Notes: a model not told the origin generated them from the letters alone. DNA of 64,000 bases from Bradyrhizobium xenonodulans (GCF_027594865.1 NZ_CP089391.1:4618501-4682500); one strand, 5' to 3'. Positions 8,525-18,756 are shown, numbered from the stretch's first letter. Translations and numbers: made by a program.

Positions 8525-10807
8525 CTATCCATTAACACGTTCGACGCGGGCGACGACCGCCTTTGCCCGCAGCTGGGCCAGGATCGCGCTCAGGTGCTTC
8601 AGATCGTAGACTTCGAGGTCGATCGTCGTCTCGGTGAAATCAGGCGAACGGCGCTGCATGCTGATGTTGTCGATGTTGCCGTCGTGCTCGGCGATCACGG
8701 TCGCGATCTGCGCCAGCGCGCCCGGCTCGTTGACGTTCTCGACCCTGATACGCGCCGGGAAGCGCTGCGGCGCGGAGTCCTCGATGTCCCAGCGCACGTC
8801 GAGCCAGCGCTCCGGCTCCTCCTCGAAATCCTTCAGGGCCGGCGCCTGGATCGGATAGATCGTGATGCCCTCGCCCGGCGTGACGATGCCGACGATGCGG
8901 TCGCCGGGCACGGCGCCGCCGTTCGGCGCGAACTTCACCGGCAGGTCGGAATTGATGCCGCGGATCGGGATCGCGACCGGGCTGCGCGGCTCCGACGATT
9001 TCTCCTTGAGCTTGGCGGCAAGCCCCTTCTTGACGCCGTAGCGCGCGATGCGCTCTTCCTTGTAGTCGGGATACATCGCGCGCGCGACGTGGGAGGCCTT
9101 GATCTCGCCGCGTCCCACGGCCGCCATGACGTCCTCGATCGAGGTGCGCGCGAGCCGCGGCAGCGCGCCCTTGAGCTTGTCGTCGGCGTATTCGATCTTG
9201 GCGCGCTCGAACAGGCGCTCGACGATACGCCGGCCGAGGCCGACATATTGATCGCGCACGGCGGTGCGGGTGGCGCGGCGGATCGCGGCGCGCGCCTTGC
9301 CGGTGACCGCGAGCGTTTCCCAGGCGGACGGCGGCGCCGATTGCGCTTCCGAGGTCAGCACCTCGACCTCGTCGCCGTTCTGGAGCTCCGAGGACAGTGG
9401 CGCGAACTGGCCGTTGATCTTGCAGCCGACGGCGCTGTTGCCGACGTCGGTATGCACCGCATAGGCGAAGTCGATCACGTTGGCATGGCGCGGCAGCGCG
9501 ATCAGCTTGCCCTTCGGGGTGAAGCAGAACACCTGGTCGTGGAACAGCTCGAGCTTGGTGTGCTCGAGGAATTCCTCGGGATTGGCGCTCTCCGAGAGGA
9601 TGCCGATGGTGTGGCGCAGCCAGGCGAACGCATTGGACTCGCGCTTGAGGAATTCGGTCGGCGAGCCCACGCCTTCCTTGTAGAACACATGCGCGGCGAT
9701 GCCGCGCTCGGCGATCTGGTCCATCGCCTCGGTACGGATCTGCAGCTCGACGCGCTGGTTGCCCGGGCCGATCACGGTGGTGTGGATCGAGCGGTAGTCG
9801 TTCTGCTTCGGCGTCGAGATGTAGTCCTTGAAGCGCCCGGGCACGACCGGCCAGGCGGTGTGGACGATGCCGAGCGCGCGATAGCAGGACTCGATGTCGT
9901 TGACGACGACGCGGAAGCCGAAGATGTCGGACAATTGCTCGAAGCCGACCGACTTGCGCTCCATCTTGGTCCAGATCGAGAATGGCTTCTTGCGGCGGCC
10001 GTAGACCCGCGCCCCGAGGCCGCGGTGGCGCAGGTTGTTGGAGAGCTGCGCCTCGATCTCGCCGATCAGGTTGCGGTTGCGCTCGGCGAGCGCATCGAGC
10101 CGCTGCATCACCACCGAATAGGCTTCGGGATCGAGGGTGCGGAAGGACAGGTCTTCCAGCTCCTCGCGCATCTCCTGCATGCCCATGCGCCCCGCCAGCG
10201 GCGCATAGATGTCGAGCGTCTCCTCGGCGATGCGCCGTCGCGACTCGGTCGGCACGAAGTCCAGCGTGCGCATGTTGTGGAGGCGGTCGGCGAGCTTCAC
10301 CAGAAGCACGCGGACATCGTCGGCAATCGCCAGCAACAATTTGCGCAGGTTCTCGGCCTGCTTGGCCTCGCGCGACACCAGCTCGAGCCGCTTCAGCTTG
10401 GTGAGGCCCTCGACCAGCGCGCCGATCTCGGGCCCGAAGATCTGGTCGATCTCGCCGCGCGTCGCCTCGGTGTCCTCGATCGTGTCGTGCAGCAGCGCCG
10501 CCACGATGGTGGCGTCGTCGAGCTTCAGGTCGGTGAGAATCGCTGCCACTTCGAGCGGATGCGAGAAATACGGATCGCCCGAGGCACGGGTCTGCGAGCC
10601 GTGCGCCTTCATGGCGTACACATAGGCGCGGTTCAGCAGGTCTTCGTTGGTGTTGGCATTGTAGGACCTGACGCGCTCGACGAGGTCATATTGACGCATC
10701 ATGCGCGCGCGGGGCTTGGCCGGGCGGGCCACCGGCGCAGTCGGAGCCGCGGCAACCGATTCGGTTGCTGCCAGCATCTGCGTTGGTCTCCGGCGCCGAT
10801 ACACCAT
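8525..10807 (-). CDS. rel: Bifunctional (p)ppGpp synthetase/hydrolase (Rsh)
   Basis: This is the single long RelA/SpoT homologue typical of alphaproteobacteria, which makes and degrades (p)ppGpp in the stringent response. The 760-residue product has an intact HD hydrolase (H83, H107-D108 and ED at 111-112 in LLHDTIEDT). The synthetase domain has FRVVVNDIESCYRALG and GRFKDYISTPKQNDYRSIHTTV. A TGS domain (FTPKGKLIALPRHANVIDFAYAVHTDVG) and a C-terminal ACT domain (VNEPGALAQIATVIAEHDGNI) follow. Both active sites look complete. An Ala/Pro-rich leader of about 35 residues precedes the conserved part, and ATG codons at M36/M37 are possible alternative starts. Confidence 0.95.
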   Translation of the reverse strand: MVYRRRRPTQMLAATESVAAAPTAPVARPAKPRARMMRQYDLVERVRSYNANTNEDLLNRAYVYAMKAHGSQTRASGDPYFSHPLEVAAILTDLKLDDATIVAALLHDTIEDTEATRGEIDQIFGPEIGALVEGLTKLKRLELVSREAKQAENLRKLLLAIADDVRVLLVKLADRLHNMRTLDFVPTESRRRIAEETLDIYAPLAGRMGMQEMREELEDLSFRTLDPEAYSVVMQRLDALAERNRNLIGEIEAQLSNNLRHRGLGARVYGRRKKPFSIWTKMERKSVGFEQLSDIFGFRVVVNDIESCYRALGIVHTAWPVVPGRFKDYISTPKQNDYRSIHTTVIGPGNQRVELQIRTEAMDQIAERGIAAHVFYKEGVGSPTEFLKRESNAFAWLRHTIGILSESANPEEFLEHTKLELFHDQVFCFTPKGKLIALPRHANVIDFAYAVHTDVGNSAVGCKINGQFAPLSSELQNGDEVEVLTSEAQSAPPSAWETLAVTGKARAAIRRATRTAVRDQYVGLGRRIVERLFERAKIEYADDKLKGALPRLARTSIEDVMAAVGRGEIKASHVARAMYPDYKEERIARYGVKKGLAAKLKEKSSEPRSPVAIPIRGINSDLPVKFAPNGGAVPGDRIVGIVTPGEGITIYPIQAPALKDFEEEPERWLDVRWDIEDSAPQRFPARIRVENVNEPGALAQIATVIAEHDGNIDNISMQRRSPDFTETTIDLEVYDLKHLSAILAQLRAKAVVARVERVNG

Positions 10808-10947
10808 GCCATCCTGCCTTCAAACGGACCTTGAGGCGGCCCGTTGCATACACCTTAGCTCCGATCGCGCGCGCGTCCGATCAATTCAGTGACAGCACGC
10901 AGCGCGAACGGCAACACTATGGTAACCACGAAAACACCAACAAAAGC

Positions 10948-10974
10948 AAAGGCCCGAACGCAGGTTCGGGCCTT
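10948..10974 (-). terminator. Rho-independent terminator of rpoZ
   Basis: A 12-bp stem (AAAGGCCCGAAC at 10948-10959 with GTTCGGGCCTTT at 10963-10974) with a 3-nt loop. On the minus strand it is followed by a T-rich run (GCTTTTGTTGG), as expected for the end of the rpoZ transcript before rel. Confidence 0.85.
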
Positions 10975-11014
10975 TGATAAGATCACAAGAAGTCGACGAC
11001 TGCGATGGGACGAT

Positions 11015-11407
11015 TTACTCGTCCTCCTCGGGCTGCTCTTCCGGCGGCGCGAGGCCTTCGAGGCCCTTCAGAAGCTCCTCTTCGGTCATGCGCTCAACGG
11101 CAACTTCGGTATCGTCCGCATCGACGCTGGCGCCGGCGGAACCGATCAGCGGCACCGTATCGGGCTCGGGCTCGTCGACCTCGACGAACTTCTGGAGCGA
11201 GTGCACCAGCTCTTCGCGGAGGTCCTCCGGAGAGATGGTCTCGTCCGCAATTTCACGCAAAGACACAACAGGGTTCTTGTCGTTATCGCGGTCAACCGTT
11301 AGTTGTGAACCGGACGAAATCATGCGGGCACGGTGGGCGGCCAGCAGGACCAGGTCAAACCGGTTGTCGACCTTGTCGATACAATCTTCTACGGTGACGC
11401 GAGCCAT
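11015..11407 (-). CDS. rpoZ: RNA polymerase omega subunit
   Basis: Omega helps assemble RNA polymerase by latching the beta' subunit, and in many bacteria it is needed for one ppGpp site. The 130-residue product starts [28 protein letters not shown], the diagnostic omega N-terminus, and ends in an acidic tail ([10 protein letters not shown]). It lies upstream of the (p)ppGpp enzyme gene, as in many proteobacteria, but a terminator separates them here. A GGAG Shine-Dalgarno lies about 8 bp before the ATG. Confidence 0.95.
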   Translation of the reverse strand: MARVTVEDCIDKVDNRFDLVLLAAHRARMISSGSQLTVDRDNDKNPVVSLREIADETISPEDLREELVHSLQKFVEVDEPEPDTVPLIGSAGASVDADDTEVAVERMTEEELLKGLEGLAPPEEQPEEDE

Positions 11408-11736
11408 GGACTGTCGCTCCGTTGTGGGTGGGACGAAATATGTGGATGATCGGGGCTAGTTATAGGGGAAGGGGCGGTTTCGCAAGGCCAATTTGTGATT
11501 TGGCCTCGCCAAACGGCTCTGCTACCCCCACATTGGGGCTAGGATGGGTGGTTTCTCGGGCTGCCATTGAGGGCGGCACCGGATGTATGCAGATCGGCCA
11601 TAACTATACCTTGATTGCCCCGACTTCTCCGGATTTGCGGTTTCGACGGGTTTCGGCGTCACCTTAGGACTGCGCGGCTTGCTGCCGCCGCGCCAACAAT
11701 AAACGATCAATCACGAACTCTACGCGAGCAAACTGA
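11408..11736. other. Divergent intergenic region rpoZ / NYN gene
   Basis: This 329-bp gap must hold both divergent promoters. I see an imperfect inverted repeat (AAGGCCAA ... TTGGCCTC at about 11484-11506) but no convincing -35/-10 pair and no RNA gene. Confidence 0.4.
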
Positions 11737-12381
11737 ATGTCACCTTCTCCGACCAACAAGATCGCGCTCTTCATCGATGGGGCCAATCTCTACGCGACAG
11801 CGAAAACTCTGGGCTTCGACATCGATTACAAGCGCCTGCTGAAGGAGTTTCAGAGCCGCGGGACGCTGCTCAGGGCGTTCTACTACACTGCCATCATCGA
11901 GGATCAGGAATACTCCTCGATCCGCCCGCTGATCGACTGGCTGGACTACAACGGCTACACCGTCGTCACCAAGGCGACCAAGGAATTCATCGACGCCTCC
12001 GGCCGCCGCAAGGTCAAGGGCAACATGGACATCGAGCTTGCGGTGGATGCCATGGAGCTCGCCGAGCACGTCGACCAGATGGTGCTGTTCTCGGGTGACG
12101 GCGATTTCCGCTCCCTGGTCGAGGCCGTCCAGCGTCGCGGCGTGCGGGTCACGGTGATCTCCACCATCGCGAGCCAGCCGCCGATGATCGCCGACGAGCT
12201 GCGCCGCCAGGCCGACGTCTTCACCGACCTCGTCGAGCTGCAATCCAAGCTTGGCCGCGACCCGTCCGAACGCCCGGCTCCGCGTGACCGCAGCGAGCGC
12301 GAGCCGCGCCATCATGCCCCGCAATTCCTCCAGCGCGCGACGACGATGGCGCCGAGGGGCGATGACGACCTCGAGGAGTGA
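11737..12381 (+). CDS. NYN domain protein (LabA/DUF88 family)
   Basis: The NYN fold is PIN-like and its members are usually RNases. The 214-residue product has FIDGANLY with D14 and N17, KGNMDIELAVDAM with D98 and D104, and FSGDGDF with D121 and D123, which together make the acidic metal site. Residues from about 165 on form a charged, Arg/Glu/Pro-rich tail that is probably disordered. The uracil-DNA glycosylase gene starts inside its last 20 bp, so the two are coupled. The RNA substrate is unknown. Confidence 0.85.
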   Translation: MSPSPTNKIALFIDGANLYATAKTLGFDIDYKRLLKEFQSRGTLLRAFYYTAIIEDQEYSSIRPLIDWLDYNGYTVVTKATKEFIDASGRRKVKGNMDIELAVDAMELAEHVDQMVLFSGDGDFRSLVEAVQRRGVRVTVISTIASQPPMIADELRRQADVFTDLVELQSKLGRDPSERPAPRDRSEREPRHHAPQFLQRATTMAPRGDDDLEE

Positions 12382-13036
12382 GGCGGTAAGGTCAGGCCGC
12401 CCGCCCCTCACCCTCGTCCCCAACCGTGACTGTCCGCTCTGTCCGCGCCTGGTCGCCTTTCGCGAGGCGAACCGCGCGCGCGAGCCGCTATGGCACAATG
12501 CGCCGGTCGCGCCCTTCGGCGACATCAAGGCGCGGCTTTTGATCGTCGGCCTTGCGCCGGGGATGCAAGGCGCCAACCGCACCGGCCGTCCCTTCACCGG
12601 CGACTATGCCGGCGACCTGCTCTACGCCACGCTGCTTGAATACGGCTTCGCCAGGGGCACCTATCAGGCGCGGCCCGACGACGGGTTGAGGCTGGTCGAC
12701 TGCCGGATCGCCAACGCCGTGCATTGCGTACCGCCGCAGAACAAGCCGCTGCCGGTCGAGATCAACACCTGCCGCCAGTTTCTCGCCGCGAACCTTGCGA
12801 CCATGCCGAACCTGCGCGCGATCGTCGCGCTCGGACGCATTGCGCACGACACCGTGCTCAAGCCGCTGAATCTGAAGGCTTCTCAGGCCCCGTTCGGCCA
12901 CGGCGCGGTGCATCAAGCCGGCGCGTTCAAGCTCTACGACAGCTATCACTGCTCGCGCTACAACACGAACACCGGCGTGCTGACGCCGGATATGTTCAGG
13001 TCCGTATTCGCGAAGGTGAAGGCGGGCCTCGACTAG
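12362..13036 (+). CDS. Uracil-DNA glycosylase, type 5 (UdgB)
   Basis: This enzyme removes uracil, and often hypoxanthine, from DNA to start base-excision repair. The 224-residue product has the family 5 motif GLAPGMQGANRTGRPFTGDYAG and a motif-2-like segment HCSRYNTNTGVLTP. Four cysteines (C24, C27, C122, C137) are spaced to bind a 4Fe-4S cluster. Family 5 lacks the Asp/Asn base used by family 1 enzymes, in line with GLAPG here. The ATG at 12362 starts 20 bp before the upstream stop. Its TAG stop shares the tetramer CTAG with the convergent peroxiredoxin gene. Confidence 0.88.
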   Translation: MTTSRSEAVRSGRPPLTLVPNRDCPLCPRLVAFREANRAREPLWHNAPVAPFGDIKARLLIVGLAPGMQGANRTGRPFTGDYAGDLLYATLLEYGFARGTYQARPDDGLRLVDCRIANAVHCVPPQNKPLPVEINTCRQFLAANLATMPNLRAIVALGRIAHDTVLKPLNLKASQAPFGHGAVHQAGAFKLYDSYHCSRYNTNTGVLTPDMFRSVFAKVKAGLD

Positions 13037-13626
13037 GCCTTGGTGGAATTCTCGGCGGGATTGGCCTTCAGCCAGTCCAGGACGTCGCCGGCGTTCCGGT
13101 CGGGCGGAAACACCGGATAGAACACGTGCGTGATCCTGGCGTCGTCGATGATCAGCGCAAGGCGCTTGATCAGCGTTAGACCTGCGACCTCCATGGTCGG
13201 CAGATCGAGGGCGCGCGTCAGCGCCAGCTTTTCGTCCGACAGCACTGGAAACGGCAGATGCAGTCGTGAGGCCATCTCGGTCTGATATTCGTTGCTTTGG
13301 GTCGAAAGGCCATACACCTGCGCGGCGCCGGCAGCCTTCAGCTCGGCGAACAGATCACGAAACGCGCAAGTCTGCGGCGTACAGCCGCGCGCCCCCGGAA
13401 TCATGTCCCAATCGTCGACCAGCGAAATCTTGCCGGGCTCACCGGTCCGCGGATAGGCGAACACCACGGTCCGCCCCGAAAGCGCCGACAGCGCCACCGA
13501 GGTGTCGTCGGTGGCGAGCAGGCTGATCGGAGGCAAGGTCTTGCCCTTCAGGTGCGCGGCACCGCCGTCGTCGGCGGGTGCGGGAATCTGGCTCCAATCG
13601 ACCTCGAGCAGGTTTCTCTGGTTCAT
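13033..13626 (-). CDS. Peroxiredoxin, PrxQ/BCP-like
   Basis: The 197-residue product is a thioredoxin-fold peroxidase. It has VVFAYPRTGEPG where PrxQ proteins have a YP(K/R)..TPG motif, then GCTPQTCAFRD, giving a peroxidatic C82 and a resolving C87 in the CxxxxC spacing of PrxQ. No signal peptide is evident, so it is cytoplasmic. It probably reduces hydroperoxides using thioredoxin. It is convergent with the glycosylase gene and lies just downstream of smpB on the same strand. Confidence 0.82.
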   Translation of the reverse strand: MNQRNLLEVDWSQIPAPADDGGAAHLKGKTLPPISLLATDDTSVALSALSGRTVVFAYPRTGEPGKISLVDDWDMIPGARGCTPQTCAFRDLFAELKAAGAAQVYGLSTQSNEYQTEMASRLHLPFPVLSDEKLALTRALDLPTMEVAGLTLIKRLALIIDDARITHVFYPVFPPDRNAGDVLDWLKANPAENSTKA

Positions 13627-13641
13627 CCCGTCCTCTTGCCG

Positions 13642-14115
13642 CTATCCCCTCGCCCGCATCAGCCGGCCCTTCTCTCGGCTCCAGTCGCGCTTCTTCTCGG
13701 TCTCGCGCTTGTCGTGCAGCTTCTTGCCTTTCGCAACCGCGAGCTGCAATTTGGCGCGGCCCCGCTCGTTGAAATAGAGCTTGAGCGGGATCAGCGTCAT
13801 GCCCTCGCGGTCGACCGCGCCCATCAGCTTGTTGATCTGCCGGCGATGCAGCAGCAGCTTGCGCGGCCGCTTGGGCTCGTGATTGAAGCGGTTGCCCTGG
13901 AGATATTCGGGAATGGTGGCGTTGATCAGCCAGATCTCGCCGTCCTTGGAATCGGCGTAGGATTCCGCGATCGTGCTCTTGCCGTTGCGGATCGACTTCA
14001 CCTCGGTGCCGGTCAGCGCAATGCCCGCCTCGACCGTGTCCTCGATGGCGTAGTTGAAGCGGGCCTTGCGATTTTCCGCCATGACCTTGATCGGACGTTC
14101 GTTCTTGTCGGCCAT
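13642..14115 (-). CDS. smpB: SsrA-binding protein SmpB
   Basis: SmpB binds tmRNA and brings it to stalled ribosomes for trans-translation. The 157-residue product has the conserved [33 protein letters not shown] start, the INATIPEY and KLLLHRRQI segments, and a basic C-terminal tail ([16 protein letters not shown]) that enters the decoding site. The ATG at 14115 is chosen over a TTG three codons upstream. The tmRNA gene itself is not in this window. Confidence 0.95.
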   Translation of the reverse strand: MADKNERPIKVMAENRKARFNYAIEDTVEAGIALTGTEVKSIRNGKSTIAESYADSKDGEIWLINATIPEYLQGNRFNHEPKRPRKLLLHRRQINKLMGAVDREGMTLIPLKLYFNERGRAKLQLAVAKGKKLHDKRETEKKRDWSREKGRLMRARG

Positions 14116-14174
14116 GGAGGTCAAACCTGATCGAGATGCGCGCGTAAGCTAACAGTTCGGATGAAGCGCGCGCG

Positions 14175-14588
14175 TCACTTCTTGAGGAGATCGCGGATCT
14201 CGGTCAGCAGCTCGACCTCCGCGGACGGTTTTGGCGGAGCCGCAGGCGCCGCCTCGTCCTTGCGCTTCAACTTGTTCATGGCACGGATCACCAGGAACAA
14301 CACGAAGGCAATGATGATGAAGTTGATCGTCAGCGTCAGGAAGCTACCGTAAGCAAGTACGGCGCCTTGCTTTTTCGCGTCAGCTAAGTTGGTGGCGGTC
14401 ACCGACTTCGACAAGGGGACGAAGTAGTTCGAGAAGTCGAGGCCGCCGGTGGCGGCGCCGATGATCGGCATGATGATGTCGCCGACCAGCGACGTGACGA
14501 TGGCGCCGAAGGCCGCGCCGATGATGACGCCGACCGCGAGGTCGACGACATTGCCCTTCATGGCGAACTCGCGGAACTCCCTGAGCAT
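14175..14588 (-). CDS. mscL: Large-conductance mechanosensitive channel MscL
   Basis: MscL opens under membrane tension to release solutes after osmotic downshock. The 137-residue form starts [31 protein letters not shown], the family's amphipathic helix and first span. A second span ([22 protein letters not shown]) and a cytoplasmic helix bundle ([14 protein letters not shown]) follow. An in-frame ATG at 14615 with a GGAGA site would add nine residues. The internal ATG at 14588 also has a good GAGG site and gives the usual family start, so I prefer it. It is downstream of dapA on the same strand. Confidence 0.93.
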   Translation of the reverse strand: MLREFREFAMKGNVVDLAVGVIIGAAFGAIVTSLVGDIIMPIIGAATGGLDFSNYFVPLSKSVTATNLADAKKQGAVLAYGSFLTLTINFIIIAFVLFLVIRAMNKLKRKDEAAPAAPPKPSAEVELLTEIRDLLKK

Positions 14589-14640
14589 TCGCGTGCCTCT
14601 TTCCTCGACGCTCATGAAAGGTCTCCGGGAGGCGAGCGCC

Positions 14641-15531
14641 TCAGTTGATCAAGCCGGCATGAACCATGGCGCTGCGCACGGCAACGCGCGTCGGCTCCGA
14701 GACCGGGACCATGGGCAGCCGCAGCGTCTCGTCCAGCTTGCCGAGCAGCGACATCGCGTACTTGATCGGCGCCGGATTGCTCTCGATGAAGAGATTGTTG
14801 TGCAGCGGCATCAGCTTGTCGTGCAGCCTCAAGGCGGTGGCGTGGTCGCCCTTCGCCCAGGCCGCCTGGAACTCCGAGCACAGGCGCGGCGCGACGTTCG
14901 AGGTCACCGAGATGCAGCCGTGGCCGCCATGCGCCATATAGCCGAGGATGGTCGCGTCCTCGCCGGAGAGCTGGTTGAAGTCCTCGCCCATCGCCGCGCG
15001 CTGCTGCGAGACGCGGACCATGCTGGCGGTGGCGTCCTTGACGCCGGCGATGTTCTTCAGCTCCCACAGCCGCTTCATGGTGTCGACCGACATGTCGATC
15101 ACCGAGCGCGGCGGGATGTTGTAGATGATGATCGGAATCCCGATCGCGTCGTTGATCGCCTTGAAGTGCTGGTACATGCCTTCCTGGGTCGGCTTGTTGT
15201 AGTAGGGTGTCACCACCAGCACCGCATCCGCGCCCGCCTTCTCGGCATGCTGGGAGAGCTCGACCGCCTCCTTGGTCGAATTGGAGCCGGCGCCGGCAAC
15301 GACAGGCACGCGGCCCTTGGCTTCAGCGATGCACCATTCGACGACCTTCTTGTGCTCGTCATGGCTGAGCGTCGGGCTCTCGCCGGTGGTGCCGACCGGG
15401 ACCAGGCCGTTGGTGCCCTCGGAGATCTGCCAGTTGACCAGCGAGCGGAACGCCGCCTCGTCCAGCGCGCCGTTCTTGAACGGCGTGACCAAGGCGGTGA
15501 ACGACCCCCGGAATTTTGTCTTGGCTGCCAT
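14641..15531 (-). CDS. dapA: 4-hydroxy-tetrahydrodipicolinate synthase
   Basis: DapA condenses pyruvate with aspartate semialdehyde, the first committed step to diaminopimelate and lysine. The 296-residue TIM barrel has [10 protein letters not shown]137 in IIYNIPPRS and the Schiff-base lysine K165 in NIAGVKDAT. The ATG at 15531 follows a strong GGAGGA site. The open frame continues upstream only because it is antisense to the Lys/Ala-rich part of slt. Diaminopimelate feeds peptidoglycan, which the divergent neighbour slt degrades. Confidence 0.96.
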   Translation of the reverse strand: MAAKTKFRGSFTALVTPFKNGALDEAAFRSLVNWQISEGTNGLVPVGTTGESPTLSHDEHKKVVEWCIAEAKGRVPVVAGAGSNSTKEAVELSQHAEKAGADAVLVVTPYYNKPTQEGMYQHFKAINDAIGIPIIIYNIPPRSVIDMSVDTMKRLWELKNIAGVKDATASMVRVSQQRAAMGEDFNQLSGEDATILGYMAHGGHGCISVTSNVAPRLCSEFQAAWAKGDHATALRLHDKLMPLHNNLFIESNPAPIKYAMSLLGKLDETLRLPMVPVSEPTRVAVRSAMVHAGLIN

Positions 15532-15772
15532 GGACTTCCTCCGTACGCGGCGATCTCTCGAGCAAGCCCCCTTCATACCGGGTCTGTCCCGGCGGTAAAA
15601 GGGCCGCTTCCGTGTGACACACCGTTTAGGCCGCGATTTTGCCGCGGTGGTGGTGCAAACCCGGCGACGGTAAGCGGCTGTTGGTATTTTGTCCGCATAT
15701 TCAATCAAATACAGCCAGATCTTGTACAGATAGGTCTTGAGCCAATTGACTGATTCGGGGCGACGTAACGCC

Positions 15773-18244
15773 GTGACCTCCTTTCCGCGCGCCGCATGGC
15801 GATCCCTTGGTCTGGTCGTGTGCCTGACGGCAGGGCTGTCGGTGGGCTGCGCCGCCCTCGCCAAGTCCAATGAGACGGCTGCGGACCCCGCCAAAGACGC
15901 TGCGAAGAACACGGCGAAGCCAGCCGCCAAGGATGCGGCCAAGGGGCCAGCCAAAGGGTCGGCCAAGGAAACAGCCAAGGATACAGTCAAGGGAACCGGC
16001 AAGGACGCAGCGAAGGGCGCGAGCAAGGGTGCGACGAGTGCCCCGGCCAAGGATGCAGCGAAGAAGCCTGGCAAAGATGCCGGTAAGGATGCTGGCAAGA
16101 ACGCCGGCAAGGATCCCACTAAGGACAAGCCAGCGGCGGCAGCGCCGGCGCCGAAATCGCATCCAGCCGCCAGCGGTTCGTCTCCGAAAACCGCACCTGC
16201 GCCGGCCGCGACGGCCACCATCAAACCAGCGGCCCCGGCCGCCGCCAAGCCGGTCGCAGCCCCCGTGCTGGCGCCTGCGACCCGCCAGCATGCGACGCCG
16301 CGCAAGCCGGTCACGCCGGCCGCGGTCGCTGCGACCTCCTCGACGCCGCAAGCCGACAAGGACACGCTGGAGACCGTCATCGAGCTCGTGCGCAAGCGCA
16401 AATCGGGCGATGCCAGCAACTACGCCGCCTCCATCTCCGACCCCGTCGCGCGAAAGCTCGCCGAATGGATCATCCTGCGCAGCGAAGACAATGGCGCCAC
16501 CGTCGAGCGCTACCGCGCCTTCCTGTCCGCCAATCCGAGCTGGCCGTCGCAAACCTTCCTGCGCCGGCGCCTCGAGGCCGCGATGTGGGACGACAGGCGC
16601 GACGATTCCGTCGCGTGGTCGTGGTTCGAGAATGAATCCCCCGTGTCCGCCAAGGGCCGCTTCACGCTCGCCAAGGCGATGCTGGCGCGCGGCGACCGCG
16701 CCAATGCAGAACGCCTGGTGCGCGAGGCCTGGCGCAGCGATCCGATGTCGGAGGACACCGAGAACAACGCGCTCGACCAGTTCGGCGCCCTGCTGACGCC
16801 GGGCGACCAGAAGGCGCGGATGGACACGCTGCTCTACGGCAGCGAGAACGAAGCGGCGCTACGCGCTGCAAAGCGCCTCGGCGCCGGCTATGTCGCGCTC
16901 GCCAAGGCCCGCATCGCCGCCGTCAAGAAAGCGCCGAACGCGCATGCGCTGCTCGACGCCGTGCCGCGCGAGCTGCACAACGATCCCGGCTTCATCTTCA
17001 GCAAGATCCAGCTGCTGCGCCGCGAGGAGAAGTTCACTGAGGCCGCCCAGCTCATGCTGTCGGCGCCGAAGGATCCGGGCCGGCTCTACAATCTCGACGA
17101 ATGGTGGATCGAGCGGCGTCTCCTGGCGCGCAAGATGATCGACACCGAGGAATTCCGCAGCGCCTATCTGATCGCGCGCGATGCGGCCCTGCCCTCGCGC
17201 GACATCTACAAGACCGAGCAGGAATTCACCGCCGGCTGGATCGCGCTGCGCTTCCTCAACGATCCGGCAGCGGCCACCCAGCATTTTGCCCGCATCGGCG
17301 TCGGCAGCGTCAATCCGACCACGCTGGCGCGCGCCGGCTATTGGCAAGGCCGTGCCGCGGAAGCCGCCGGCCGCCAGCAGGAGGCGCGCAACGCCTATGC
17401 CCGCGCAGCCGAACAATCCACGAGCTATTACGGCCAGCTCGCACGCGCGAAGCTCGGCCTGCCGCAGATCGAGCTCAACAGCCAGCCGCGCGGCCGCGGC
17501 GCCGAGCGGCTGGAGATCGTGCGCGCCGCGCACCTGCTCTACGAGCTCGACGAGCGCGAGATGGCCGTGCCCATGCTCGCCGACATGGGCGAGAACGGCG
17601 ATCCCGAGGCGCTTGCCGGCCTCGGCGAACTCAGCCAGCGTTACAGCGACGCGCGCGGCATGCTGCTGCTCGGCAAGGCCGCGCTCAACCGCGGCCTGCC
17701 GTTCGACTACTACGCCTACCCCGTCAACGGCATACCACAGTTCACGCCGATCGGCCCCGAGGTCGAGCGCAGCATCGTCTATGCGATCGCGCGGCAGGAG
17801 AGCGCGTTCAATCCCTCCGTGGTCTCGCCGGCGCAGGCCTACGGGCTGATGCAGGTGACGCCGGACGCCGCACGCTATGTCTGCAAGCGGCACGGCGCGA
17901 CTTACGATCTGGGGCGGCTGAAGAACGATTCGGTCTACAACGCCACGCTCGGCTCAGCCGAGCTCGGCGGACTGCTGGAGGATTATCGCGGCTCCTACAT
18001 CATGACGTTTGCCGCCTACAATGCCGGCCGCGGCAGCGTGAAGAAGTGGGTCGACCGCTACGGCGACCCGCGCGACCCCAAGGTCGACGCGGTCGACTGG
18101 GTCGAGCTGATTCCGTTCTCCGAGACGCGCAACTACGTGCAGCGGATCATGGAAAACCTTCAGGTCTATCGCGCCCGCTTCGGCGGCGGCTCGCGGTTGC
18201 AGATCGAGGCCGATTTGCGCCGCGGCGCCGGCAGCGTGGAATAG
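15773..18244 (+). CDS. slt: Soluble lytic murein transglycosylase with Lys/Ala-rich linker
   Basis: Slt cleaves the MurNAc-GlcNAc bond of peptidoglycan to form 1,6-anhydro ends. From the GTG at 15773 the product is 823 residues: a signal peptide ending near GCAALA, then about 170 residues of Lys/Ala/Pro-rich low complexity with AAKG/AKDA-type repeats. An alpha-superhelical U-domain follows. A C-terminal SLT domain has the catalytic Glu in [29 protein letters not shown] at 15737 would add 12 residues before the signal peptide and is less likely. The polycationic linker is far longer than in E. coli Slt70 and resembles histone H1 tails in composition. Confidence 0.9.
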   Translation: MTSFPRAAWRSLGLVVCLTAGLSVGCAALAKSNETAADPAKDAAKNTAKPAAKDAAKGPAKGSAKETAKDTVKGTGKDAAKGASKGATSAPAKDAAKKPGKDAGKDAGKNAGKDPTKDKPAAAAPAPKSHPAASGSSPKTAPAPAATATIKPAAPAAAKPVAAPVLAPATRQHATPRKPVTPAAVAATSSTPQADKDTLETVIELVRKRKSGDASNYAASISDPVARKLAEWIILRSEDNGATVERYRAFLSANPSWPSQTFLRRRLEAAMWDDRRDDSVAWSWFENESPVSAKGRFTLAKAMLARGDRANAERLVREAWRSDPMSEDTENNALDQFGALLTPGDQKARMDTLLYGSENEAALRAAKRLGAGYVALAKARIAAVKKAPNAHALLDAVPRELHNDPGFIFSKIQLLRREEKFTEAAQLMLSAPKDPGRLYNLDEWWIERRLLARKMIDTEEFRSAYLIARDAALPSRDIYKTEQEFTAGWIALRFLNDPAAATQHFARIGVGSVNPTTLARAGYWQGRAAEAAGRQQEARNAYARAAEQSTSYYGQLARAKLGLPQIELNSQPRGRGAERLEIVRAAHLLYELDEREMAVPMLADMGENGDPEALAGLGELSQRYSDARGMLLLGKAALNRGLPFDYYAYPVNGIPQFTPIGPEVERSIVYAIARQESAFNPSVVSPAQAYGLMQVTPDAARYVCKRHGATYDLGRLKNDSVYNATLGSAELGGLLEDYRGSYIMTFAAYNAGRGSVKKWVDRYGDPRDPKVDAVDWVELIPFSETRNYVQRIMENLQVYRARFGGGSRLQIEADLRRGAGSVE

Positions 18245-18392
18245 GCGTGCGTGTCGATGAAGCCGATCCTGCCCTGGGCCGTGGCCGCGGGATTCGGCAA
18301 AATCCCATTACCCTGCCGACCGCATGGCGATAGGATTGGAACGAGCATTGCCACTCACCGGTTGGTGGGCTCTACAAATCCGGAGACGTGTC

Positions 18393-18668
18393 ATGTTGCG
18401 CGCAGTTGGTGCATTCGTGGTTGCAGCCGTGATCTTGTCCAGTCTTCCAAGCGGTGGCTCGCCCGCCTACGGCAAGACTCGCCATCACTCCCAGCCGCAG
18501 CCAACCGGCATTCAGGATCGTTACTGCCTGCAGGGAATGCGTTGGGGGTACCCTGGCAACTGCCAGTTTTCCACTTACAGCCAGTGCATGGCGACCGCGT
18601 CGGGGACCATCGATGCCTGTGGCCTGAACCCAACCTATGCCTTCCAGGAGTGGAAGGGTCCAAGATAG
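18393..18668 (+). CDS. DUF3551 family small secreted protein
   Basis: This 91-residue protein has a signal peptide (AVGAFVVAAVILSSLPSGGSPAYG) and four cysteines in the pattern YCLQ..G-NCQFST..QCMATASG..DACGLNP. That is characteristic of the DUF3551 family, which is abundant in Bradyrhizobium. The four cysteines suggest two disulfides in the periplasm. The ATG at 18393 is preceded by a CGGAGA site; a longer frame from 18324 lacks one. The function is unknown. It faces a second DUF3551 gene at 18757. Confidence 0.8.
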   Translation: MLRAVGAFVVAAVILSSLPSGGSPAYGKTRHHSQPQPTGIQDRYCLQGMRWGYPGNCQFSTYSQCMATASGTIDACGLNPTYAFQEWKGPR

Positions 18669-18756
18669 TCGTCTGAGATGGTAGTTTGATCGCGATCGTC
18701 GAGAGGGCGTAGCTCCCACGCAGGCGCGAGACCCCGCCCTTCACAGGATTCGATCC

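Noticed and set aside
7886..10834. A 982-codon open frame on the plus strand opposite rel and pdxJ
   Set aside because: It is fully antisense to two certain genes, its protein is Arg/Asp/His-rich without domains, and such frames are expected on the opposite strand of GC-rich codons. Similar long antisense frames opposite the first GT41 gene (21148-24117), topA (53836-56232) and parC (370-1815) were left out for the same reason.
15532..16419. N-terminal extension of dapA reaching into the slt gene
   Set aside because: The extension is antisense to the Lys/Ala-rich part of slt and is pure low complexity; dapA has its own strong GGAGGA site and the family start at 15531.
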